Source: Glandiceps talaboti (lineage: Eukaryota > Hemichordata > Enteropneusta > Spengelidae). Taken from it: a stretch of DNA of 64,000 nt. Where the stretch lies: the NCBI RefSeq assembly GCF_964340395.1, contig NC_135571.1:10713440-10777439 (forward strand), written 5' to 3'. This document shows, piece by piece, positions 12,313 through 24,131 of this stretch; the stretch's first letter is position 1; each line of letters begins with the position of its first letter. The notes below the pieces were generated by a model, which searched no databases, had not been told where the DNA came from, and was given only the letters and a program-made list of their open reading frames with translations. A program made the position numbers and the translations under genes.

Positions 12313-12780
12313 TAAAGAGGAACACCACTCCATGAAATTAAGTCATGTTAATAAACTATGGGTTCTGGAGAGTCAGTTCATGATTCATCTACAATTGGGA
12401 ACTTGCAAACCTGCCATGTTGAATGTTGCACCATGGGAAATATGATAATAAATGCTTATCAATTAGTATTATGAACAATATTGTTGTATTGTTTGTAACC
12501 ACAAATAATCAATTCATAGTCACCCTGACCATTGTGGGAGGTTTATTTTATCGGTAGCTCCAGATTAGGTATTACGATAACCACAGATAATCCCACACTC
12601 CTTTGCATCTGAGCATGCTCAGTCTGGATTGCAAGTTCCCTATTGCTTGTAATTTCATAGAAACATCAAATTGATCTTGCACCTTTCTAGGGTATCTTTA
12701 CCATGGGACATTGCATCATGGGAGTTAGCAGAAATAATATATTCAAGTTGCACACTGAATATTCATGAATCTACAATTCT
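12313..12780. mobile_element. Foldback family B copy interrupted by a MITE
   Basis: The left arm (AGAGGAACACCACTCCATG) ends at ~12,394 and resumes at ~12,643 with TTGTAATTTCATAGAAACAT, then the family's CTTGCACC and ACTGAATATTCATGA segments. The interruption is exactly the family A MITE, so A inserted after B. Confidence 0.75.
12395..12642 (+). mobile_element. MITE family A, copy 1 (248 bp)
   Basis: Terminal inverted repeat GGGAACTTGCAA ... TTGCAAGTTCCC with a TA-type target dinucleotide (left one mutated to TT). Nearly identical in length and sequence to 24,587-24,834 and 26,436-26,683. Internal landmarks are GTGGGAGGTTTATTTTATCG and GAGCATGCTCAG. TA target plus short TIR suggests a Tc1/mariner-type non-autonomous element. 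Confidence 0.85.
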
Positions 12781-12925
12781 AGTCTACAACAATTCAAGCA
12801 ATAAATGAATTATAATATAAACATGATTTTGTGATACACTAAAACTATACTAAACCATTTCAAACATCATAAAGGCAGTGTGTCTGTCGTGTAATATAAT
12901 ATAAGTTAATTATAACTTTTTAATT

Positions 12926-13391
12926 TTAAAGGGGCACAAGCTGATTCTATACATTTCGGGCGAGATCTACATTTATGTTGTGGAGAATATATTGTTCATG
13001 GTTCCGTAGTGGACAGATCGAAACGTCGTATTCGTGACCAATTTACCGTTCCAAAGTAACTATATTGCACTGTCCTACATCTATGCAACATATTTAAAAG
13101 TCACACGCAGTATTCTACTTACTGAAGGATACATAACTATCACTTGCAATTGACTGATCTCAAACCAGGTATTAAGAGATAACATATAAACGTTCTGATG
13201 ACATAATTTTTGATACATACCAAAAAATGTCGAATCCATACTAGGCAATCAACTGTTCTAAGAAAACCAGAAGACAATTGTAATGTCATCGAAGGCATGC
13301 ATTGACATTAATATTATACTAGAACTGTTTAATCCAGGCAAGTATTTTCACTCGAGTAAAAAGTTTACAAACTCAGCTTGTGCCACTTTAA
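12926..13391. mobile_element. TIR element with possible TTAA target site
   Basis: Ends are TTAAAGGGGCACAAGCTGA and, inverted, TCAGCTTGTGCCACTTTAA: a near-perfect ~19 bp inverted repeat bordered by TTAA on both sides. About 465 bp with no coding capacity. TTAA targets are typical of piggyBac-type elements, so a piggyBac-mobilised MITE is possible. Confidence 0.6.
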
Positions 13392-14071
13392 TCTTTTAGC
13401 ATAATATTAATACTATTATTTGCACAGTAAAGCTTTTAATACATGGGATGGTAACTTTGGCTTTTACAAGTCCAAAACTACCATATAATTTCCCCTACAA
13501 TAATAACATACGCATTGTACTTAGTATTGTGGGTTGGTGCAGTCAACACAGTGGAAATACTGTATTCAAGAGTTGATTAACAAAATAGAACAAAACTTTG
13601 ACCTAAACAAAACAATATATTGTTTGGTTCCGGTAACCCGACCCCACCTAGCTTTTCACTGCCAACCCTAAACTTTTTTACGTATTCGAGTTTCGAGAAA
13701 AAATAATAAAATCGCAAAGTCTCACAAGAAATAGTGGATGCGGAAACTGCCATAACTTAAAAGGACAATATAAAACTGTTCTTCCAATCTGGGCTGTACA
13801 TCTGATAGGAAGAACTAAATAACACAGAGACCATTTGGAAAACAATGGAAAACCTGAACTAGACACTCACATAGAAAAAAAAAAAAAAATAAAATAATAA
13901 TAAAAAAAAAAAATAAATATGAATGAACAGAATAATGTAAAACATAACGATAGATCATCACCCCAATGTATCACAGTATGGAAATGTGGACTCTGTGACT
14001 TTGTTGTAAATAAAGAAATAGTTGCAACATATAATGACATGATTTCTTATAAGTTTTTAAAACTATATTCA
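13392..14071. other. Gene-free stretch
   Basis: An A-rich run at ~13,876-13,918 and otherwise unique AT-rich DNA. No exon seen. Confidence 0.4.
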
Positions 14072-14528
14072 AGGGGAACACCACTATAGGAAATAAAGGT
14101 ATTTTTTATAAACTTTGGGCCTTGGAGCACCATTTCATTATTTCACACAAGTTTCGCTTGGTTGCTAAGAAACACCAAATTGAAACGGTTTTTCATCTGT
14201 TATGGTTATCGTTCTTTCATTGGAACACCATTGCATCATGGGTCTTAGTATACATGAATATTCATTAGATGAACACTGAATATTCATGACTCCTAAGAGA
14301 TTATTTCTTTCAGATAAAGTCATGAATTTTCATTGTTCAGCTAATGAATATTCATATATGCTAAGACCCATGATGCAATGGTGTTCCACTGAAAGAACAA
14401 TGGAGGTCAAAAAGAGTTTCAATTTGGAATTTTGTGGTTACCAAGTGAAAATTATGGGGTGTGAAATCATGAAGTGAAAGAACCCCAAATTCTGAAAATA
14501 CCCTTATTTTGGTGGAGTGATGTTCCCC
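14072..14528. mobile_element. Foldback family B, most complete copy
   Basis: A 457 bp imperfect palindrome. The left arm reads AGGGGAACACCACTATAGG ... TTGGTTGCTAAGAAAC ... ATTGCATCATGGGTCTTAG. The right arm returns as CTAAGACCCATGATGCAAT ... GTGGTTACCAAGTGAAA ... GTGATGTTCCCC. The centre has two ATGAATATTCAT-like blocks. It could extrude a long hairpin. No coding capacity. Confidence 0.85.
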
Positions 14529-14835
14529 GTTAATTTGTGTTCATTAAAGTGTAATGCACAACTTAAAATGTGATTAAATCAATAAAGTTTGGGCAGTACT
14601 TTTGCTAAAATAATCTTTAAATCTTGCACTTATTGGATTTAAAATTTATAATAACTTCAGGTAAATATTTATTATCAAGTTGTTGCCCATGGCAACAGAC
14701 TGCACCTAAGGAACAACTTGGCAATAATTTTATAATCGTCATTGTTTTCATTGCAGTTGTCAAAATATTTTTAAATAAGGCACTCTTTAGTTTTAAGATT
14801 CAGGTGGTTTCAAAGATATATATTAGTACTGGACA

Positions 14836-15134
<299 letters not shown>

Positions 15135-15298
15135 AAGGCATTAAACCTCTGAAAAATAGAGTTGCTTGTCATAAAGGCTTCATAATTAACTAACACCTCT
15201 CCCACATAAAGCTCTACACCCTCACCTGCATACATGTATACATGTACAAGCTGCTTTGTACTAATTATAATTCCATAAAATTTCCTTCCCCTCAAACT

Positions 15299-15345
15299 CC
15301 CCCCCCCCCCAACCAACCAACCAACCAACCAACCAACCAACCAAC
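15299..15345. repeat. C-run plus (CCAA)n
   Basis: A run of C followed by about eight CCAA units, downstream of the TMTC1 stop codon. Confidence 0.9.
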
Positions 15346-15456
15346 AATTCCACTCGTGGAGGTCAATGCCCTCCAAGCAACTTGGAAGACGGTTTTTGGT
15401 TATAACTTGGAAGTTGTTCATATTTTGTCATCTCGGAAGTTAAAATCAAAGTCTTT

Positions 15457-15462
15457 TTTATT
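15457..15462 (-). other. Possible TMTC1 poly(A) signal
   Basis: On the minus strand this hexamer is AATAAA, about 140 bp past the TMTC1 stop. It is the closest consensus signal; use is inferred. Confidence 0.4.
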
Positions 15463-15600
15463 TCTTCTTATTTTTCCTCCTCTGTTTCACACATTCCTTG
15501 CTTTCTTCATCTCTTTTTCTTCATCTGTTTTCTTGATCTATTTTACGGATTCCTTGTTTTCTTCATCTGTTTTACGGATTCCTTGCTTTCTTCATCTGTT

Positions 15601-18600
15601 TTATGGATCCCTTGTTTTCTTAACTTGTTTTTCTATATTCGCTAATTTTCTCATGTTTTCTTTTAAAATAGAACTATCTGGATCCAGTTTCAGTGCAGCT
15701 TCATAGTACTTTCTGGCAAGGACAACATCATTCTGAAAGAAATGAAAAAGTGAATATGCCTTATTCTGGTTACCAAAGGTCGGGTCATTCCACATGTTAT
15801 GACCACAAGAGGGCGCCCCCAAATTGCTCCTAGATTCATCTGTGCTACTGCAAACTTAGGATGTTTTCTCACAATGTACTTCTCTCATAAACTATGTATA
15901 CATACCTTCATGTGATACATTGCGCCTAGATTCATCTGTGCTACTGCATACTTAGGATGTAATTTCACAGCTTCTTGATAGCACTGAAAGTAATCAGGAC
16001 ATAAATGAAATTTAAAATTAAAATATGTTTACAAATAAAAAATTTCACTCAAAAGTCAAAATATTTATTAAGAAGCAAATTCCAAATTTGGCTGACATCC
16101 CAGCATCATCAGGGATGTACTACAATAAACCATATTTCGGTTATAGGAAAGGTGAAAGATTTCCTGGTTTGGCCACTAGGAGTGCTGTTCACAAGCCATT
16201 TGTTGACAGGAAGTGAGGGCCAGATAAGTAGAGTATTGGATCATAAAGACAGCAGACACTAAATTACCACTCATTCTCTATGTTGTTCCCACAATACTGT
16301 TTTAGTAGTGACTACCAGTAATCAACACATGCCTAACTACTACTGTAAACTCTGTTATGTACATTCAGAGTTCTTTTACACACATTTCATTCACTGCTTC
16401 ATGCAACCAGTGGCCATAGCACAAATTTTAGCCCCCACTTTGCAAAATCTGGTGCGCCCTGTTTTGGTGCTTACCTGAGAAATGGCTGGAACTTCAGTAA
16501 CCGGAACATGGCATATTCAGAGGTTATTCCCCAACATATTTCTTCATTCAGCCAAGGAAAATACAAGTGACCTAAGGGGTCTTTGTCACTACGAGTCACT
16601 AGACGAGTAGTGACAACCCTTACTTAGGTCACAAGTATTTAACTGGCTGAATGAAGAAAAATATTGGAGAATAACATAATTATACCAGCACCAGTAATAT
16701 CAAAGAAAGATCGGGGAAAGTTTGGCAATTTTGAACGTTTTGACTAATATTTCGAATGCAGCTGAACCAGTGACGTATACACGCATTGCCGTGATATAGA
16801 TGCACGCTGTCATGACGTAGAACGACCAGAATTTACATTCCATATTTTTTGTTGAACCTGGCTCGAGCATAGTATAATGACTATATAGTCATGTGTCTCA
16901 GAAGAGAGTCCCATTGAAATGAGACAAACAGCTGGGATTTTGATGCTGGTATGAAGTAATATCTTGTATAATCTATGACTGTTATATCAAGTGGCAAAAT
17001 GTTTTGTAAGTTACAATAGCGGAGTAACTTTCTCAAAATAATTACGGCCCTGTTTATACAGTACTAAAACATCTAACTTACCTTAATGGCTTCCTCTTTA
17101 TCTCCTACATCCCTGTAATTACTGTCCTGTTTATACACTACTAAAACATCTAACTTACCTTAATGGCTTCCTCTTTATCTCCTACATCCCTGTAATTACT
17201 GTCCTGTTTATACACTACTAAAACATCTAACTTACCTTAATGGCTTCCTCTTTATCTCCTACATCCCTGTAATTACTGTCCTGTTTATACAGTACTAAAA
17301 CATCTAACTTACCTTAATGGCTTCCTCTTTATCTCCTACATCCCTGTAATTACTGTCCTGTTTATACAGTACTAAAACATCTAACTTACATTAATAGCTT
17401 CCTCTTTACTTCCTACATCCCTGTAATTACTGCCCTGTTTATACAGTACTAAAACATCTAACTTACCTTAATGGCTTCCTCTTTATCTCCTACATCCCTG
17501 TAATTACTGCCCTGTTTATACAGTACTAAAACATCTAACTTACCTTAATGGCTTCCTCTTTATCCTCCTACATCCCTGTAATTACTGCCCTGTTTATACA
17601 GTACTAAAACATCTAACTTACCTTAATGGCTTCCTCTTTATCTCCTACATCCCTGTAATTACTGCCCTGTTTATACAGTACTAAAACATCTAACTTACCT
17701 TAATGGCTTCCTCTTTATCTCCTACATCCCTGTAATTACTGCCCTGTTTATACAGTACTAAAACATCTAACTTACCTTAATGGCTTCCTCTTTATCTCCT
17801 ACATCCCTGTAATTACTGCCCTGTTTATACAGTACTAAAACATCTAACTTACCTTAATGGCTTCCTCTTTATCCTCCTACATCCCTGTAATTACTGCCCT
17901 GTTTATACAGTACTAAAACATCTAACTTACCTTAATGGCTTCCTCTTTATCTCCTACATCCCTGTAATTACTGCCCTGTTTATACAGTACTAAAACATCT
18001 AACTTACCTTAATGGCTTCCTCTTTATCCTCCTACATCCCTGTAATTACTGTCCTGTTTATACAGTACTAAATCATCTAACTTACCTTAATAGCTTCCTC
18101 TTTACTTCCTACATCCCTGTAATTACTGCCCTGTTTATACAGTACTAAAACATCTAACTTACCTTAATGGCTGCCTCTTTATCCTCCTACATCCCTGTAA
18201 TTACTGCCCTGTTTATACAGTACTAAAACATCTAACTTACCTTAATGGCTTCCTCTTTATCTCCTTCATCCCTGTAATTACTGCCCTGTTTATACAGTAC
18301 TAAAACATCTAACTTACCTTAATGGCTTCCTCTTTATCTCCTACATCCCTGTAATTACTGCCCTGTTTATACAGTACTAAAATCTAACTTACCTTAATGG
18401 CTTCCTCTTTATCTCCTACATCCCTGTAATTACTGTCCTGTTTATACAGTACTAAATCATCTAACTTACCTTAATAGCTTCCTCTTTACTTCCTACATCC
18501 CTGTAATTACTGCCCTGTTTATACAGTACTAAAACATCTAACTTACCTTAATGGCTTCCTCTTTATCTCCTACATCCCTGTAATTACTGCCCTGTTCATA

Positions 18601-20366
18601 GAGTATTTCTGCTTTACTGACAGGATCAAGGCTGTTATCAAGTTGTAGAAACTTGTCAAGATAATGTGCTGCCTGAAAGACAAAAAGTATTCATTAAAAA
18701 AAATTAAAAACCAAGATTGATAGTCATCAAGTATTTGTTTAAAACATTGACTCAAACTTGTCTTTAAGATGTTTTGCTTGGTTTGAGAATTCAAGCAAGA
18801 AAATGCCATGGAATTTCCAGTTTTCAAACTTTTCATTGATTGCAAAATGTTGAACTTGAGCGAAATAACATAAAATTAACCTGGTCACGGTTCAATGTCG
18901 TATAGTATAACCTGAGAACATAGTACTGGACACTTTGACTTCATCTGTTTATGAGCCTGATAATGCACCACTGGGTGTTTATTTACTAGGGACTATAAAA
19001 CAATTATCATATAGCAAAACTTGAGAACATAGTACTGGACACTTTGACCTCATCTGTTTATGAGCCTGAAAATGAAGTTCACCAATCGCATTGATGCCAG
19101 ACCCCCTCCCCTCCCCTCCCCCTAAACAAACAAAGGTCATGTGTTGTGTGACATTGTGCGACAGTCCCTTAGTGTAGGACCTACCTGTCTATGGTTCTTC
19201 ATCATGGCATATACACCAGCTAAGTGTCGATATGCCAATGTATAGGTAGTATCCGTTTCAATAACACTGTGCAGAATATCTAAGGAATCTTCAAAGTTGT
19301 TAAGTCTTGCCAGGACTTGGGCCTAGAAGATAGGTACATACCAAACTTGTTAATATCACTGACATGATTTGGTGTCTAAAATCTTTAGTACAATGATCCT
19401 CTAAAATTTCAAGTTTGCCTAACATTTTGAGCAGTAACCATTACTGGGACAAGCCATTAGCCAAGCAAGTGGATTTGTTATCAAAGAGTACCAATATTTA
19501 CACATGTGATGATGGGCTCTTACATAACACAAGTAAACAGCTGTAAAAGTGTAGTTCACAGCGTAAGATCATTTCTAAGGAGTGAGTCAATTGAGGCAAA
19601 CCTTATCTCCGTCTTATATCAGTTGTTATCAATTTATTAGGCTATTATAAGTAATGCTACAAAGAGCTTAGAGATGCAAACAACTTTTATGACATCCGTT
19701 TTCGCCAGGCAAGCCCGCGGGTTTGTTGCACTTGGACCGCTCATGGTTTGTGACTGTCATGTCTTTATTGATCAACAGCAAAGGTTAAGGTTAGACAGCT
19801 AGAAAGGAGGTATGTAAGGATACATAAAATGTCAAACAGAGGCCATGAACTAGTCTCAGTTTGTAAAAAGTGCCATCTGAGACCAGTCTCAGTTTGCCAG
19901 TCTCAGATGGTGAATAAACCCATCTAGCTGAGACTAGTCTCAGTTTGCAAAAAATCATGTACAATTTTGCCAGAATAGCAGAGCAACATCCCGTACGAAA
20001 GTCACAAGTTTGCTACATGCATGCGAAAGTTTGCTACAAGCTTGTAGACAGCTTGTAGGGTCTAGTTGAAGATTGCACCTTGACATTGGTAGTACACTAC
20101 TTACATAGTTAGTTTTCATTTCTAGAGATTCTGGTTCTAATGTCAATACTTCTTTAAATACATGTTTAGCTTTGTGTAGTCTCTCTGTGTTATAATACAA
20201 AGCACCTAAACTCTTCAGAGTATCAGCTTCATATTTCACTTCCAATGCCCTGAAAAAAAGTGACAAAATGTCAAATTAACCAATCTATGTACGATTGGAT
20301 AGCAAAATAGGGACTTTGGAATGGTGAGTTAGAAACACATGTGACATTTTGATCTGTCAGCTATAT

Positions 20367-20400
<34 letters not shown>

Positions 20401-23400
20401 TGTATGTATGTATGTATGTATGTATGTATGTATGTATGTATGTATGTATGTATGTATGTATGTATGTCTGTGTATGTATGTGTGAGTATGTGTATGTATG
20501 AGTGTGTGTGTATGTGTATGTTTGTGTGTGAGTGTGTGTGTGTATGTTTGTGTGTTTGTTTGTTTGTTTGTTTGTGTATGTGTAGTGTGTTTGTGTATGT
20601 GTGTGAGTGAGTGTATGTATGTATGTGTGTGTGTATGTATGTATGTATGTATGTATGTATGTGTATGTGTATGTATGTGTGTGAGTGTGTGTGTATGTGA
20701 GTGCGTGTATGTGTGCATGTATGTGTATGTGTAGGTGTATGTGAGTGTGTATGTATGTGTGTGTATGTGTATGTGGGTGTGTATGTGGGTTTGTGGTGTA
20801 GCATAACTCATTGTCACACTTTTCTAATAATTATTACCAATTATTACCTTACTCTAGGTAAAGGTTGGATAAGTTGTGTGTTAGGGGTAGGGGTGGGAGA
20901 ATGGAAGTGGGGGTGAAATGTAATTCATCACAGTTTACTAATAATCATTAGTGAGTGTGTGGATGGGAGGGGAAAAGGGTTGGGTGTAACATAACTCATT
21001 ATCACAGGTTTCTATAAATTATTACCTTACTTTCAAGATTAGGTTTTGAAAGTTATTTGTAGTTGTTGTTGTTTTTATACAGCTACAAAGTAACACATTT
21101 TCAAAAGAATGGAAAACACAAATAATTTTCTTACCTTTTAAACATATTTTCAGCTTCATTAGTTCTACCTAGTTTCCTTAGCAACCTTGCTGCATTTACC
21201 AAGGCAACAGTGTGGTGAGAGTCAAGTTCAAGGCACTTCTGGTATTGCTCAAAGGCTTCTTCACGTTTTTCTGTAAAAAGAATATTCAGACATTTGTGTA
21301 TTTCTTTCTCTTACATAAATGGTAGATGAGTTACTGGGAAAAGGACAATAATGAGGACATTGAATTAACACTGGTACAAATGCAGAGATTTGATTGGTCA
21401 AGAAATAACCATGCTAAATTCATGTTACAGCACAGTTGGCATGAGTCCAAGTGGCCCTGAATGAGAATATTACACAGATATTTGATTCCAATATTCAATT
21501 AGAAATGTCTGCAACATTTTCCAACAAACAATCCACTATAGTACATGCAGCCACAAGAGGGCACTATATATTGGAAAGATCTATACCCTGTTTGACAAAA
21601 GACATAATTGAGCCACAAGAGGGCGCTATTTATTCAAAAGGTCTGTTACCTCTTCTAACAAACAAGGCACCATAGTTATTATAGGCATTGGCATCATTTG
21701 GTGTCATAGTGATAACTTTCTTGTACAATATCTCAGCTTCATCATACTGCCCTCGATCTAGAAGAATACCAGCCAGACTGGTGTAAGCGTCGGCGTAGTT
21801 TGGGTCAATTTCTAGTGCTCGCTGAAGTAATCTCATTGCTTCTTCTTTTCGGTTGCCATGTTTACTGTGAAACAAATTTGAACTTTAGTTTTGAAAAATC
21901 AGAAACTGCATACATGTGTGTTAAGTATGTGTGAGTGAATGCACATATACACTGTGTATCTAGCCTCACCAGCTGACTGGAAGGTTGACCTGGCAAGAAT
22001 TCTCTCCATACAGCCTGTGAACTCAGTAATTCAAATTTCCTATCAGACAACATACATGTTCGATCATTTTCTCAATCTTGACTTCCTAGCTGTATGAACT
22101 CAGTGCATGTACAGCTGACCTGGTGATACTCTGTTAACATGGCAAAAGCTAGTCAGAATGTTTGGAAACCCTTTGACTTGAGTTTTGTTGAGACCATCCA
22201 GTTACGTTTTCATTTGTGATATATGTACAGCATATTTAATTTATTTCATAAGAATAGCGCCCTCAACCATCATTCAACAAAAAAGAGGATAAATAACACA
22301 GTAACTTTTGGAACACAATGACAAATAAAATAGATATTACAAAGATAATAGTATCTTCTCTTTGAGTAAAAAGCTTCGAATACAAAAATAGACAAACTAA
22401 AAATTGTAAGTTGATTTCTGGTCGAAAGAAAGGTTATTGCTTTTTCTGGTGTTGGGTTCAGTATAAAATAATTTGGTATTAGTTCATTTCTAAGAGACTG
22501 ATACAGCATACATACATACTTGATACAGCATACATACATACCTGATACAGCATACATACATACCTGATACAGCATACAGCATACATACATACTCGATACA
22601 GCATACAGCATACATACATACCTGATACAGCATACATACATACATACCCGATACAGCATACAACATACAGAGGTATGTAATTCGCCCAAAACTGACCAAG
22701 TACGGGCAGAGTTACGAGCTCGTAAGTCTCAAGTATGAGTGACGTCTGAACTCGTAATTTCCACATACGGGTGACGTCATACTCTTGCAGTTGGCCTAAT
22801 TTTCGATGAGTATGCAGAGGACTCACACTTGTCGTATTCTGCGAGTACGTGGCGAATATCCGAATTGATCGGTCATCCGAACTGACTACGTGTCCCCCGA
22901 AAAAATGAGATGCAACGCAACCATTGATGATTGACTGTGATACCGAAAAGATGATAGTCGGTCAGAAGTGAAAGGAGTTCCGTTTCTTTTTCCATGGCCC
23001 AATAAAGATTTTCAAAGGTGTAAAACCTTTTCAGCTTCGGCCTACCTATAAATCTGCGATGTCTAGGAAGGAATCTTCACTTGATCGTGAAACTTAAGAT
23101 AAAGTCGAAAACGATGTCCCGTGTGAACCAGTACCATTGCACGGTGAAGCGGCAGCTATACTTTCTCCATGTTTGTTATGGCTAGAGTCGCAGCCTGATT
23201 GTGAACCTACCCAGTTGTTATTGCTCCGTAGTTTACACAGAAATGCAGCAGACAGCCGTGCAATGAAACAGGAACCCCTGACGTCACTCGTACTTGAGAC
23301 TTGCGAGCTCGTAACTCTGCCCGTACTTGGTCAGTTTTGGGCCAATTACTTACATGGCATACATACATACCTGATACAGCATACATACATACCCGATACA

Positions 23401-24092
23401 GCATACAGCATACATACATACCTGATACAGCATACAGCATACATACATACCTGATACAGCATACAGCATACATACATACCTGATACAGCATACATACATA
23501 CCTGATGTGATTTGCCAGGTTAAAGTGTGCTCTGACGTGACTTGGTTTGATCTCTATGGCTTTTCTAAACAATTCTTCAGCTTCAATATTTTGAGATTCT
23601 TGTAGCAGTGTTCCTAGATTATTACTAGCACTAGCATGTCTTGGGTATAGTCTATAATTCAATGTTATATATGATATCAATAACCCAAAAATAATGATGT
23701 GTGGCATCACAGGAAGAAGATATTCTGGAGAGTTTTCCTTTTACTGTAAATTCTTGAAGTTCTATATATACAGTAGTGGATACCAGTGGTCAACTCTGGT
23801 AGGGGTGTGCAGCCAATGGCACCTATATATACATTCAAATAGAGGGAGTTGCCACCCCCTCCCTTCCCAGGAGTCTTTGACCCATGTTTTAGTACTAATC
23901 ATTTAGCAGAATTATGATATTGTAGTTTGGTGTAATCAAAATTCTTTTTGATTGATTGATTGATACATACATACATACATACATACATACATACATACAC
24001 ACTACATACATACATACATACATATACATGTACGTACGTACATACGTACGTACATACATACGTACGCACGCACACACATACACACATAAACA

Positions 24093-24131
<39 letters not shown>

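Noticed and set aside
17063-18546. CRISPR-like direct repeat array
   Set aside because: Repeats are contiguous exon-derived units with no unique spacers, in a metazoan intron.
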